From the NCBI GenBank assembly GCA_035294325.1, contig DATGLE010000140.1, positions 1-42,688 on the forward strand: 42,688 bases of DNA, given 5' to 3'. The translations under genes were made by a program, and so were the position numbers. The DNA is from DATGLE01 sp035294325. GTDB taxonomy: Bacteria > Chloroflexota > Ktedonobacteria > Ktedonobacterales > Ktedonobacteraceae. The notes beneath the pieces are model-generated. The model was not told the DNA's origin, ran no database searches, and saw only the letters and a program-made list of their open reading frames with translations. This document shows positions 8,629-16,809 of this stretch, in pieces (the stretch's first letter is position 1; each line of letters begins with the position of its first letter).

Positions 8629-10629
8629 CTATCTCTTTTTGCGCTTCCCGAGCTTCGCGATCTTTTTACGCATGGCATTCAGGACCACGGCATCTTCGGG
8701 GGCAGTGCCGAAGAGGAAGAGCAGCCCGATGTAGCAGGCAAGGAAAACGGGGATCAGGCCGAGTTGGAAAGGGACGACCTTGTGCAAAATGCGGATGGTG
8801 AAATGTACCTCGTGAAGCGCGTAGAGAATGCTGCCGATCAGCAGTGAACTGATGAGCCAGGCAAGGATGGGTTTGAGCGTATCGCGGCGGTATGGCTGCA
8901 TTTTGAGGAGTACGCGCACCTGGAGCAGCCGCAGCAGATTGACTACGGCCAGCGCTGTGCCCGTCGCAATGGCTACGCCCATCGCACCGTAGCGCGGAGC
9001 CAGGATCAGCCCCAGGCCCAGGTTGAGTACAAAGGCGGTGAGCGAGTTGAAGAAAGAAGCTTTCTGATGCCCCGTCATCATGAGCATATAGCCGACGGAG
9101 CCGGTTCCGACATTGGTCATATTGCCGAGCGAGAACGCGATGAGCAGCGGCCAGGCCGCGACAAAGGCGGGGCCTGAGATAGCCAGTATCGAAGAGGAGA
9201 AGAGAGTTGCCACACCGAAAATAGGCAGACTGAAGGTAATGGCCCATTTCGTAACCACTTTGAACATCTCCGCCAGCTTTGCCGTTTCGCCTCTGGCATG
9301 TAATTCGGCAATCGTCGGCGCGAACATGGTATTGAGGGCCGCCAGGGGCATGCCGATAAAGCCGCTAACCTTGAGTGCGGCAGCATATTGTCCGAGGGCC
9401 ACATCGGAGATAAAGAGCGTCAGGAGCACCGTATCAACTGAATCCAGAACTAGATCCGTCGTATTCGTCAGAAAGTTGGGCACAGCGAAGCCCAACCACT
9501 GGCGCATTTCATACCTTTCATGCTCCAGCCTGACGAAACGGGAAATTTTATCGATAAAGAACCAGAGTGCCAGCAGCAGGCTTAGCACTTCATTGACAAA
9601 CACAACCAGCGTGATGCCGAGCAGACCCGTTGCGCGGAAAAAGAGTATGAGTAGCAAGAGTGAGAAGATCAGCAGGACAGGCAGTGTGAGTTTTTCTGCC
9701 AGGACACGCCAGCGGAAGTCCTTGAACCCGGCCAGGCCGGAGGTCCAGATCGATTCCATGCATTGAAGAGGGATGATAGGGGCCATCAGTTGCAGAATCT
9801 GGGGCAATTGCGTTGATGTTGAATGTTTGAGGGCGGCCAGCAGTGGTGCGAAGAAAATCATACACAGCGCGCCAACCACGCCCGCAGCCCCCGCGATGAG
9901 CGAGCAGAAGATGACGAGGCCGCGCAGCGATGCGGGCTGGTCTTTGCTGCGGTAGATCGACACGTAGCGGACCACAGCATCATCGAGGCCGAGCGTGAAC
10001 ATCGAAGAAAACAGGCTCACCAGCGATAGGCTGAGGGTATATAGCCCGAAGACAGCCGCGCCGAAGCCCCTTTGTATCAGGAGACTGATGCCGTATTTGA
10101 GCACCGTGCCCATGATATTACCAAGCCCGACGTAGGCTGCATTGCTTGCCGATCCTGAAATCTCGGAGTTCAAGACCGGAGCCGGCTGGCCCTGTCTGGC
10201 CGCGATCCCCGTGAGCACCATCAGGGGGATCGTAGGGCGAGCGTCAAACTCGTCATCCTCGTCGAGACGACTGGTATGGATGGAGGAGGAGAAGGCCGGG
10301 CCGCGTGCCGGTCTTGAAGGCTGCGGTTCCTTGACTGGCATCCGCTGGTTTTGCCAGGCCATGATCCCTTTGACTACCATTAGAGGGAGCGTCGGACGCT
10401 CTTCAAAGTCGATATCGTCGACGCGCTCCAGGCGAACCGTCGGACACTCTTCGCAATCGGTATCATCAACGGCTCCGTTTCCAGAGCGAGTTATTCCCGG
10501 GGGAGGTTGATCTCCTTCTATATCTGGCTTTTGCACTGCCGGCAATTGAAAGTGCGGGGGGATGACCCGCTTGTCCCCCTCGATGCCCGGCGGTACGTTC
10601 AACTCGTTGCCTTCAGGATTGTCGCGCAA
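8629..10629 (-). CDS. MOP/MATE-superfamily polysaccharide flippase with long acidic N-terminal extension
   Basis: A protein of up to 666 residues. From about residue 165 it is a polytopic membrane protein with 12-14 predicted helices, starting ASNAAYVGLGNIMGTVLKYG, typical of Wzx-like lipid-linked polysaccharide exporters. The first ~165 residues are soluble, acidic and proline-rich. They carry three related segments: ECPTVRLERV, EERPTLPLMVVKGI and DARPTIPLMVLTGI, i.e. an acidic run followed by PTxPLMV. Flippases normally lack this extension. The start is uncertain: the TTG at 10629 has no clear ribosome site, while a TTG at 10605 is preceded by GAAGGCAACGAG. It lies 12 bases downstream of an ATP-grasp gene, suggesting a shared role in making a surface polymer. 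Confidence 0.88.
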   Translation of the reverse strand: MRDNPEGNELNVPPGIEGDKRVIPPHFQLPAVQKPDIEGDQPPPGITRSGNGAVDDTDCEECPTVRLERVDDIDFEERPTLPLMVVKGIMAWQNQRMPVKEPQPSRPARGPAFSSSIHTSRLDEDDEFDARPTIPLMVLTGIAARQGQPAPVLNSEISGSASNAAYVGLGNIMGTVLKYGISLLIQRGFGAAVFGLYTLSLSLVSLFSSMFTLGLDDAVVRYVSIYRSKDQPASLRGLVIFCSLIAGAAGVVGALCMIFFAPLLAALKHSTSTQLPQILQLMAPIIPLQCMESIWTSGLAGFKDFRWRVLAEKLTLPVLLIFSLLLLILFFRATGLLGITLVVFVNEVLSLLLALWFFIDKISRFVRLEHERYEMRQWLGFAVPNFLTNTTDLVLDSVDTVLLTLFISDVALGQYAAALKVSGFIGMPLAALNTMFAPTIAELHARGETAKLAEMFKVVTKWAITFSLPIFGVATLFSSSILAISGPAFVAAWPLLIAFSLGNMTNVGTGSVGYMLMMTGHQKASFFNSLTAFVLNLGLGLILAPRYGAMGVAIATGTALAVVNLLRLLQVRVLLKMQPYRRDTLKPILAWLISSLLIGSILYALHEVHFTIRILHKVVPFQLGLIPVFLACYIGLLFLFGTAPEDAVVLNAMRKKIAKLGKRKKR

Positions 10630-10641
10630 GATAATCTATCT

Positions 10642-11514
10642 TTACAGGTAATAATAGGCAGTCTCCAACTGCTGTTGTGGCCGTGGCCTGACGGTGATGC
10701 TCTGCTCCAGGCGGTCCGCCAGTGCAATCAACTCTTTGTCAGGCCCGACCAGATTGCGCATGCCGGGGAAGGCATTCACATCGACTGCCACCGGTCCCTG
10801 CCCGGTGGTAGTGAAATCGACTCCATAGACCGTCAGACCAAATACGCGCCCCGTTTCCAGCGCGATTTCCCGGATGCGCTCGTCGATTTGTTCTGGCAGC
10901 AGTTGAAATTGATCTTTTGGCTGATTTTCCAGAGGGCTGCGCTGTTTTGCCGCGAACAGATGTCCATCGATAACCCATACTTTGGTGTCCCAACCATCAC
11001 CGCTCATCCACTCCTGCAAAATCACTGCTTCGAGGGGCCATTCCAGCGCTAGCTTCTGTAACTGCTCAACATTGCTCACTTTTGCTATAAGCTCATCATC
11101 ATCGCTATTCCTGCTTTTGATAATCAAAGGGAAGGAGAGAGTTGCCAGCGATTGCGCGTCTGCGGCCAGGTTTCCCAGGTACGAACAACTCCTGGTTTGA
11201 GGCCAGGGCAGCCCGGCCCTTTTCATAAGCTGTGTCATGATAACGCGATCCTGGCAGGCCAGTGTCGCGGCCCAGCTATTGATGACCAGCGCGCCTCGTT
11301 GCTCCAACTGGTACGCAAACTTTAAGGTCAGCGGGCCATGAGATTTCAGCAAATAAAGATCGGCCTGCGGAGGCGGCATCTCCCCGGCGCCCTGCTCATG
11401 CGCTTGTAGATCGAGCAGCGTCACCCTGTGCCTCACGTTCAGCCCCTGCATAAGTTCGCTAATCAGTGGCAGCGTTTTGTAACGAGGTCTGTCAATAACA
11501 ATACAGATATGCAT
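10642..11514 (-). CDS. ATP-grasp family protein (RimK/ITPK-like)
   Basis: A 290-residue ATP-grasp ligase or kinase. The N-terminal ~90 residues form the pre-ATP-grasp domain (MHICIVIDRPRYKTLPLI). The ATP-binding part includes TLSFPLIIKSRNSDDDELI (nucleotide-binding Lys), VILQEWMSGDGWDTKVWVID, and the metal-binding end VAVDVNAFPGMRN with D and N ligands. The overall pattern is closest to inositol trisphosphate 5/6-kinase-like and RimK-like enzymes that join an amino acid or phosphate to an acid. The start ATG has GAGGG six bases upstream. It is co-transcribed with the flippase gene. Substrate unknown. Confidence 0.87.
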   Translation of the reverse strand: MHICIVIDRPRYKTLPLISELMQGLNVRHRVTLLDLQAHEQGAGEMPPPQADLYLLKSHGPLTLKFAYQLEQRGALVINSWAATLACQDRVIMTQLMKRAGLPWPQTRSCSYLGNLAADAQSLATLSFPLIIKSRNSDDDELIAKVSNVEQLQKLALEWPLEAVILQEWMSGDGWDTKVWVIDGHLFAAKQRSPLENQPKDQFQLLPEQIDERIREIALETGRVFGLTVYGVDFTTTGQGPVAVDVNAFPGMRNLVGPDKELIALADRLEQSITVRPRPQQQLETAYYYL

Positions 11515-11757
11515 TTTTAACCCTCAATGTACCTGTAAGCATTTATTAATCAGAAAGATACTTCCGTAAGTAAAGCAAGGTGGGCGCTTTCCCGGAAGTT
11601 ATCTCGTATAGCAGAGTACATCTCTCGCGGGGGCCGGGGAAACCGTAGAAGTGCAGAAGCGTGAACGGCAATCCTACTGGCATAGAGGTAGGTAAAAATA
11701 CTGAAACACCGAGAAACAGGGATACCGGGCAAGAGGAAGCAGGAGCGGGGATGCGTC

Positions 11758-13290
11758 TTAGAGGGGGAGGAAGAGCGAAACCGTCGATCCCTCCTCTGGA
11801 GAGGTATCGATGGTCAGCGTCGCGCCAATCAGCAAAGCGCGTTCGCGCATGCCTACCAGCCCCATGCTTCTCGGGGCATCGTCGGAGGATTCTTTGCTCT
11901 GCTCGCGAGCCACGAAGCCTTTGCCATTATCGCAAACAGTCACATGCAGTAGTTTCGGGAGATAGCGCAGTTCTATACTGGCCTGCGTGGCATGAGAATG
12001 CCGCCAGATGTTCGATAGAGCCTCCTGCACGATGCGAAAAATCGCGATTTCGGCCTCAGGGGAAAGGGGTTGAGGGGGACCGGAACAGGTAAAAGTGCAG
12101 GGGATGCCGCGTGTGGCGGAGCCATCGCTCAGCCACTCCAGCGCGGCGTGCAGGCCGAGATTGTCAAGTATGGAGGGGCGTAAATCCTGGCAGGCCCGCC
12201 GCACGCCTTCCAGCGTGTCGTCCGTAAGGCGGCGCAGGTATGCGAACCACTGCAAATATTGCGGTGGCGGGTGTAGTTTCTTAACGGCTTTTTCCATGCC
12301 GTCCAGTCCTAAAGACAATGCAATCAGGGATTGCGCTGTATCGTCATGGAGTTCTCGCGCCAGGCGGCGGCGCTCGTCCTCCTGGGCGCGCGTGATTAAC
12401 GATGCGTAGCTGCTCAGTTGATCGCGGCGCTTGCGCGTATCCCCCAGTTCCTGGAGCGTTCGTTGTAATGCATATGTTTTCACGTTCATGCGCGTATTAA
12501 TCAGCGCAAGGTAGTAGATGGCGAAAAGCGGGCCGAGAAAGAGCACCCACGTAAATTCAGCCACTCCACTGCCAAAAACATCCATGATGGGCAGCAGCGG
12601 CCCCATGCTCAGAATCAAGCCCTGGAAGAACATGGGAGCGGCCAGATATGTTCTCCAGGTCGCGAACTGGTACCTGCGGTTCAACTGTACCAGCATCGGG
12701 GCGAAGAAGATAATAATCAGCAGCAGCATGGCGGCAGCGGCTATGGTGGCGCCGAAGACTTCCTTTGTTTCATCCACGCGAACGATGATCCCATATTGGA
12801 GATCGCGTGGCGGGCCGGCGATCCATTTATAGATTTTACCGGAGATCAGGACCAGCAGCGCCATGCCCGCAACGCGGTAGCAGGCTTCGGTCCAGGAGAG
12901 CAGGCCGCGCAGGGCTGTGTATATCTGGAGAGGAACCTGGGTAATCAATACGGTAATCACGGAGGCAGGCACGTTCGTCAGCACGGCGACGGCCAGATAG
13001 ATAGGAGCATTGAGATCCAGCAGAAAGACCGGGCGCCAGAGCAGCGGCGCCCGGCGCTGTGTGGACTTCATCCCGGGATCCTCTGTTCGCAGCATATAGC
13101 CAAGCAGCGCGCGTCCCGCCAGCGCAAGGAATACAGAAAGCAGTATCAGCTTGGCAACGGTGTGCATACCAAAGGTGGTGGGAGCGAGCTGGTATCTGGT
13201 GAGCGCCCAGATGAGCAGCGCGACGCTCAGCGCCAGTGAAAACAGGATTATCAACCGCCGTCCCTGCCGCGTTGCCAGCCATTTAACCAT
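11758..13290 (-). CDS. membrane sensor histidine kinase, NarL/DesK type
   Basis: A 510-residue kinase. About seven hydrophobic helices occupy residues 10-~270, forming a membrane-embedded sensor of unknown ligand. The dimerisation/phosphoacceptor domain of HisKA_3 type follows (DERRRLARELHDDTAQSLIA, phosphorylated His in ELHDD). The ATPase domain shows the N box VQEALSNIWRHSHA, the G1 box CDNGKGF and the G2 block MGLVGMRERA, ending at the C terminus. The ATG overlaps the stop of the upstream response regulator gene by eight bases, so the pair is translationally coupled. It phosphorylates the regulator encoded at 13283-13990 by inference from this arrangement. Confidence 0.95.
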   Translation of the reverse strand: MVKWLATRQGRRLIILFSLALSVALLIWALTRYQLAPTTFGMHTVAKLILLSVFLALAGRALLGYMLRTEDPGMKSTQRRAPLLWRPVFLLDLNAPIYLAVAVLTNVPASVITVLITQVPLQIYTALRGLLSWTEACYRVAGMALLVLISGKIYKWIAGPPRDLQYGIIVRVDETKEVFGATIAAAAMLLLIIIFFAPMLVQLNRRYQFATWRTYLAAPMFFQGLILSMGPLLPIMDVFGSGVAEFTWVLFLGPLFAIYYLALINTRMNVKTYALQRTLQELGDTRKRRDQLSSYASLITRAQEDERRRLARELHDDTAQSLIALSLGLDGMEKAVKKLHPPPQYLQWFAYLRRLTDDTLEGVRRACQDLRPSILDNLGLHAALEWLSDGSATRGIPCTFTCSGPPQPLSPEAEIAIFRIVQEALSNIWRHSHATQASIELRYLPKLLHVTVCDNGKGFVAREQSKESSDDAPRSMGLVGMRERALLIGATLTIDTSPEEGSTVSLFLPL

Positions 13291-13990
13291 TGTGCGTGTC
13301 CTGCAAGGATATTAAGCCCCGGCGCAGCGCCAGTAGAACGGCTTCAGTGCGGGAGTTGACCTGCAATTTAGCGAAGATGCTGGCGAGATGGCTATGGACC
13401 GTGCGAATGCTGAGTCCCATGCGCCGGGCAATTTCTTTGTTGGGCAACCCCTGCGCAGCCAGGCGCAGCACCTCGAACTCGCGCTCGCTAAGCGTATCTG
13501 GAAGAGCCTGCGCCGAAGCTGCACGTTGGGAGAGTCGCCGCGTTATTTTTTGCACCAGCGATGGATGCAATACCGATCCCCCGGACGCTATGGTACGCAC
13601 CGCGTTGACCAGTTCCTGACCATGTGCGTTTTTGAGTAGAAAGCCCTTCGCTCCGGCCTCAAGCAGCGCCACCAGATATGGTTCGTCATCATAGGCAGAT
13701 AGAGCCAGCACAGCAGTTTCAGGACATGTGGCTGTTATCGTATGGGTGGCCTTAATGCCGCCTATGCCTGGCATGGCGATGTCTACGATAGCCACGTCGG
13801 GATGCAGTTGCTGCGCGGCGGCAATGGCTTCTTCTCCGGTGACAGCCTCGGCTACCACGCGCATATCCTCCTCCGCGTCCAGCAGACGACGGATGCCTTC
13901 GCGCACCAGTGCATGGTCATCAGCGAGCAGTATGCGTATAAAGCGCGCGGTTTTCAAATTTTCTCTATCGGAGGCGATGTTTGTGGTCAT
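13283..13990 (-). CDS. NarL/LuxR-type response regulator
   Basis: A 235-residue regulator. The receiver domain spans residues ~18-135 with acidic pocket D24/D25 and phosphoacceptor D70 (VAIVDIAMPGIGG); the conserved Lys is in GFLLKN. A LuxR-type helix-turn-helix occupies the C terminus (LSEREFEVLRLAAQGLPNKE, then IRTVHSHLASIFAKL). A basic 17-residue N-terminal tail precedes the receiver. Partner of the overlapping kinase gene. The upstream region (14000-14215) contains repeated short words such as CTTAA and ACATCAG that could be binding sites, but none is a clean palindrome. Confidence 0.95.
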   Translation of the reverse strand: MTTNIASDRENLKTARFIRILLADDHALVREGIRRLLDAEEDMRVVAEAVTGEEAIAAAQQLHPDVAIVDIAMPGIGGIKATHTITATCPETAVLALSAYDDEPYLVALLEAGAKGFLLKNAHGQELVNAVRTIASGGSVLHPSLVQKITRRLSQRAASAQALPDTLSEREFEVLRLAAQGLPNKEIARRMGLSIRTVHSHLASIFAKLQVNSRTEAVLLALRRGLISLQDTHNG

Positions 13991-14240
13991 GGAGTCTCTT
14001 CTTTCTATTCAAGCTGTCCACTCAATTTAATGTTTCTCAGCGTGACATTTAATGTTCCCCATTGTGCCATGCCTGTATTGCCAGGGACAAGCGACTGAGA
14101 TATTCTTCCTACCGCCGAGCATAGCTGCCCGCAATCCAATCTCAATCAGAACTTTAACATCAGCTTAACCTGTTTTAAGCACTGCGTTAAACTCTGCTTA
14201 AACATCAGTGTGTACTCTTTGAGAGGATTGTTAGCCCGAC

Positions 14241-14351
14241 GTGAATGTTGTTGTGCGCCTGTGGCGCACCTTCTGATGAGGAGTCTGGGGCACAGCGCCT
14301 GCGGCGCTGTGCCCCAGACTCCTCATCCTGGCGAACCGCGCGGCGGTGAGC
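14241..14351. repeat. long perfect palindrome with conserved ends (copy B)
   Basis: Arms 14275-14299 and 14303-14327 are perfect 25-base inverted repeats around the loop TGC, with tip AGCGCC-TGC-GGCGCT. The left end GTGAATGTTGTTGTGCGCC (14241-14259) matches 17 of 19 bases at 37824-37842. It is followed by a small hairpin GTGCGCC-TGT-GGCGCAC. The right flank at 14331-14351 (GCGAACCGCG, then CGGCGGTGAGC) matches 38023-38043. The shared ends around a different core define this as a mobile-looking element of about 110 bases. Confidence 0.8.
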
Positions 14352-14398
14352 GGTGCAGCCTCTCTACGCCTTTGGCGAGTGCAGGATTGGCGATATGT

Positions 14399-14668
14399 AT
14401 GGAAGTAGCGACGAAAAAAACATTCTCCGAACTTGTCGATCAGTTTCTTGAGCAGGATTGTTGCTCTGGCGCCGATCTACACGTCACCGATAGAGCATTA
14501 TTTTCCCGTTTCCGCACTTTCTGGCAGAGTACGAGCGAAGAGACGGCGCATCCGGCTCTGCTCGGCCAGTTCCGCGTTGCCCTGATCGAGCGCGGCTATC
14601 GAGCCAGTGGAGGCAAGAGGCCGCGCTGGCATGGCCTGGCGCTGCGGCAGGGAAAGAAAAAAGGCTGA
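14399..14668 (+). CDS. small basic protein resembling the C-terminal domain of P4-type primases
   Basis: An 89-residue protein. The frame is open from 14210, but that upstream part crosses the palindromic repeat, so the ATG at 14399 is the likely start (AGGA about 12 bases upstream). The C-terminal half (FRTFWQSTSEE, HPALLGQFRVALIERGYR, GGKRPRWHGLALR) resembles the winged-helix DNA-binding tail of phage/plasmid primase-helicases, where an RGY and an RxWxGLxLR motif recur. Here it stands alone without a helicase, as a cytoplasmic DNA-binding candidate. It ends six bases from the convergent Fur-family gene. The homology is suggested by pattern only; it could be a Chloroflexota-specific orphan. 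Confidence 0.6.
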   Translation: MEVATKKTFSELVDQFLEQDCCSGADLHVTDRALFSRFRTFWQSTSEETAHPALLGQFRVALIERGYRASGGKRPRWHGLALRQGKKKG

Positions 14669-14674
14669 GCGGAT

Positions 14675-15139
14675 CTACATACTGTGCGCGCGACAACTGG
14701 GGCAGAGACCGAAGAGAGAGAGCGAATGCCCCTCAATGGAAAAGTTGGTCTGGCGCCCGATAGCCATAAGCTGGTCGGCGGGCAGGCAGACATCAACCTC
14801 AACCACGCGGTGGCAGTGCGTGCAGGTCAGGTGGTGATGGTGGTGGTCGGGGCAGATGCGGTAATGATGCGTACCATCGGCGAACTCGATACGATCCAGC
14901 AGGCCAGCATTGACCAGCATCTCCACAGAACGATAGACGGTGGCGCGGCCCAGGCGCGGCTCCTTCTGCCGTAATGCCTGCCAGAGATCGTCAACCGTGA
15001 AATCGGCACCCTTTGCGGCAAGGGCGATGAGCTGCTCCTCAATGAGCTTACGCGGGCGAGTCCGGCGCTGGCTCGCCTCATCAAATGCTGCACGAATCTT
15101 GTCCGATATCACGCTTTTTTCTCTCCTTCTCTTTAGCAT
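14675..15139 (-). CDS. Fur-family metalloregulator
   Basis: A 154-residue repressor. The winged-helix domain (residues ~12-90) includes RLGRATVYRSVEMLVNAGL, the Fur-family recognition helix. The dimerisation half contains a His-rich block (CPDHHHHHLTC) and structural zinc cysteines C106, C109, C146 and C149. Which metal it senses (iron, zinc, manganese or peroxide via iron) cannot be decided from these residues. A basic start MLKRRREK is preceded by AGGGAAGC. It heads a group of metal-related genes, diverging from a CopC-like gene across a 300-base spacer. A TACAAT on the minus strand (15168-15173) is a possible -10. Confidence 0.93.
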   Translation of the reverse strand: MLKRRREKSVISDKIRAAFDEASQRRTRPRKLIEEQLIALAAKGADFTVDDLWQALRQKEPRLGRATVYRSVEMLVNAGLLDRIEFADGTHHYRICPDHHHHHLTCTHCHRVVEVDVCLPADQLMAIGRQTNFSIEGHSLSLFGLCPSCRAHSM

Positions 15140-15331
15140 GCTTCCCTGTATCTGGCGCTATTGATATATTGTACCATATAGCCCGGACGCGCACCCTACA
15201 GTAAAAAATAGGGATTCATCCTGATGACAGTTCGCCTGTTCTTCATTATTGTATGCTTATTGAGAATGTGTCTGATTTCCAGCGTTCTTGCCTGCTCAGA
15301 CAGGCCGACTGCGCGGCTCCCCGCGCCTGAG

Positions 15332-15417
15332 ATTTCATTTGTAGTGTGAGAACAATGCGCGCAGCGCATTGTTCTCACACTACAAATGAAATAAGGCGAG
15401 CGCGCAGGCGCGAGCAA
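15332..15417. repeat. long perfect palindrome with GC-rich flank (copy C)
   Basis: Arms 15332-15360 and 15364-15392 are perfect 29-base inverted repeats around the loop GCA, with tip TGCGC-GCA-GCGCA. The right flank 15393-15417 (AAGGCGAGCGC then GCAGGCGCGAGCAA) matches the flanks of copies A and D. A small hairpin GCGCGG-CTCC-CCGCGC lies just to the left. It fills the middle of the divergent fur/copC spacer and so may affect both promoters. Confidence 0.85.
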
Positions 15418-15452
15418 AGGAACTGTTATAGAAAGGTGTGAGTATTACTACT

Positions 15453-16091
15453 ATGACTATTGCGCGTCGCTCTATCTGGACCGGGCTGGCAGCGCTGTCG
15501 AGCCTGAGTCTCCTGCTCTTTATCGTCGTGGGGACAGCCTATGCGCATGCGAAAGTAATCAGCGCCACGCCGGCTATCGGATCGACGATTGCGAAGCCGC
15601 CCACCAGCGTCAGCGTGCAGACGGCAGAGAATATGAAGCCGGGGCCACAGTTCAGCAATCTCTTCGTCTATGGACCCAACGGCGACCTGATCAGCCAGGG
15701 TAACGCCACGATCCCGCTCAACAATCCGCGCGAGATGTCCGTGCCTATCAAGGCCGAGGGGGCAGGCGTGTATGTGGTGCAGTGGAAGACGGTATCGGCA
15801 GAGGATGGCGATGCCGCCCAGGGCGCCTTCGTGTTCACCGTTGGCGCCGCCGCAGTCACGACGCCAGCCGCCACGCCCGCGCAGCAGAATTCTGCTCCCG
15901 CGACGCCGCCGGGCAATACTGCTTCGCCCGGTACACCGATCTGGGTGCCCGTCGTCGCTGCTATCGTCGCTTTGATTGTTGGCCTCGCCGCCGGACTGGG
16001 CATCGGGCGTCGGAGGACTGCCCCTGCGACGCTGCCGCAGGCGAATGGAACCGTTATGCGTGAAGAAGAGGAAAAGAGCAGGAAGCCGTAG
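15453..16091 (+). CDS. CopC-domain exported protein with C-terminal membrane anchor
   Basis: A protein of about 212 residues from the ATG at 15453; a GTG at 15438 in the same frame is also possible, and AAAGGTG lies between. A signal peptide ends at AYA, leaving AHAKVISATPAIGSTIAKPP, the start of a CopC/YobA copper-binding domain with its N-terminal His. The domain ends near VVQWKTVSAEDGDAAQGAF. The usual second ligand motif DGH is DGD here, so one copper(II) His is absent. A Thr/Pro/Ala linker and a single helix (VPVVAAIVALIVGLAAGLGI) anchor it to the membrane, facing outward. No CopD is adjacent; a YtkA-like gene follows. Confidence 0.88.
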   Translation: MTIARRSIWTGLAALSSLSLLLFIVVGTAYAHAKVISATPAIGSTIAKPPTSVSVQTAENMKPGPQFSNLFVYGPNGDLISQGNATIPLNNPREMSVPIKAEGAGVYVVQWKTVSAEDGDAAQGAFVFTVGAAAVTTPAATPAQQNSAPATPPGNTASPGTPIWVPVVAAIVALIVGLAAGLGIGRRRTAPATLPQANGTVMREEEEKSRKP

Positions 16092-16248
16092 TATAGCGAA
16101 TGGTGCGAAGATATCACATGCAACGTCTCGAATGCAAAATCACTTGACCGCTTCGGGTTTTGCTGGTATATTGCTCCTTGCCAGGAGGCGATTCAGAAAG
16201 GGTGTGCTATGATCTGCTTTCTTTACCCTGTCTAGAGGGGACTGCATT

Positions 16249-16641
16249 ATGCGTTTGCATGCACGTCCTTTTTTCTGGTGCCTTTTCGCCGTCGCATGTA
16301 TAGCCGTGCTGGTCTTCGCCACGCTGCTACAGAGAGATGTGCCTGCTATAATGCAGGTGCATCTCGACCAGCAGCATCCTACAGCATATGGTATGACCAC
16401 GCTGACAGTACATCTCACCGATCCGCAGGGGCTGCCCATCGATCAGGCGCTCATCGTCTCACATGCTGATATGACGAATATGGTCATGGGCGTGGATCAG
16501 AGTTCGGTCAGCGATATTGGGCAGGGGCGTTACCGCGTGCAGCTGCGACTGGATATGGCGGGACCGTGGGCGATCAAAATTACCAGCCATGCGGCCGGCT
16601 TTGCCCCCCTCCAACGCACGCTCTTCGTGCAGGTCGTGTGA
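16249..16641 (+). CDS. YtkA-like exported protein
   Basis: A 130-residue protein with one N-terminal hydrophobic anchor (FFWCLFAVACIAVLVFATLL) and an external beta-sandwich of the YtkA/FixH-like family. The family signature is seen as TTLTVHLTDPQGLPIDQALI and a Met-rich strand HADMTNMVMGVD, followed by GRYRVQLRLDMAGPWAIKI. YtkA-like domains are often found next to copper proteins and cytochrome oxidase assembly genes; the His/Met residues could bind copper. An AGAGGGGAC site precedes the ATG. Its location after the CopC-like gene supports a role in copper handling at the cell surface. Confidence 0.83.
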   Translation: MRLHARPFFWCLFAVACIAVLVFATLLQRDVPAIMQVHLDQQHPTAYGMTTLTVHLTDPQGLPIDQALIVSHADMTNMVMGVDQSSVSDIGQGRYRVQLRLDMAGPWAIKITSHAAGFAPLQRTLFVQVV

Positions 16642-16656
16642 AGTTCTTTCTCCTCC

Positions 16657-16708
16657 ATTACTATCGAGGCTCCTTGCCGCCCCGGCGGCAAGGAGCCTCG
16701 ATAGTAAT
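16657..16708. terminator. 24-base-pair hairpin, likely terminator (copy F)
   Basis: Perfect arms 16657-16680 and 16685-16708 around CCCG lie 15 bases after the YtkA-like stop and just before the next promoter. There is no T run, so termination would depend on the hairpin alone. The tip TTGCCGC-N4-GCGGCAA resembles the other long palindromes, but the R1/R2 flanks are missing. Confidence 0.6.
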
Positions 16709-16716
16709 TATCTCCC

Positions 16717-16745
16717 TTGCCAAAGTTTTATTTTTGTGATAATAT
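16717..16745 (+). promoter_or_regulatory. sigma-70-type promoter of the dtxR-like/Nramp pair
   Basis: TTGCCA at 16717-16722, a 17-base AT-rich spacer, and TAATAT at 16740-16745 preceded by TGA (extended -10). The predicted transcription start falls inside the palindrome at 16747-16764. Confidence 0.6.
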
Positions 16746-16746
16746 A

Positions 16747-16764
16747 TTTTTAGCTTCCTAAAAA
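16747..16764. promoter_or_regulatory. DtxR/MntR-type operator candidate
   Basis: An inverted repeat TTTTTAG-CTTC-CTAAAAA lies directly downstream of the -10 box and 46 bases before the regulator's ATG. Known DtxR/MntR operators have the form TTTAGGnnnnCCTAAA, so this fits autorepression by the encoded regulator in the presence of metal. Confidence 0.65.
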
Positions 16765-16809
16765 ATTACTTTGAAGAGACGAAAGAGTATCTTTGAGGAG
16801 GGGCAAACC

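Noticed and set aside
14210..14398. N-terminal extension of the small primase-tail-like protein
   Set aside because: This part of the frame reads straight through palindrome copy B and would give a low-complexity Cys/Gly/Pro-rich peptide, so a start at 14399 is preferred.
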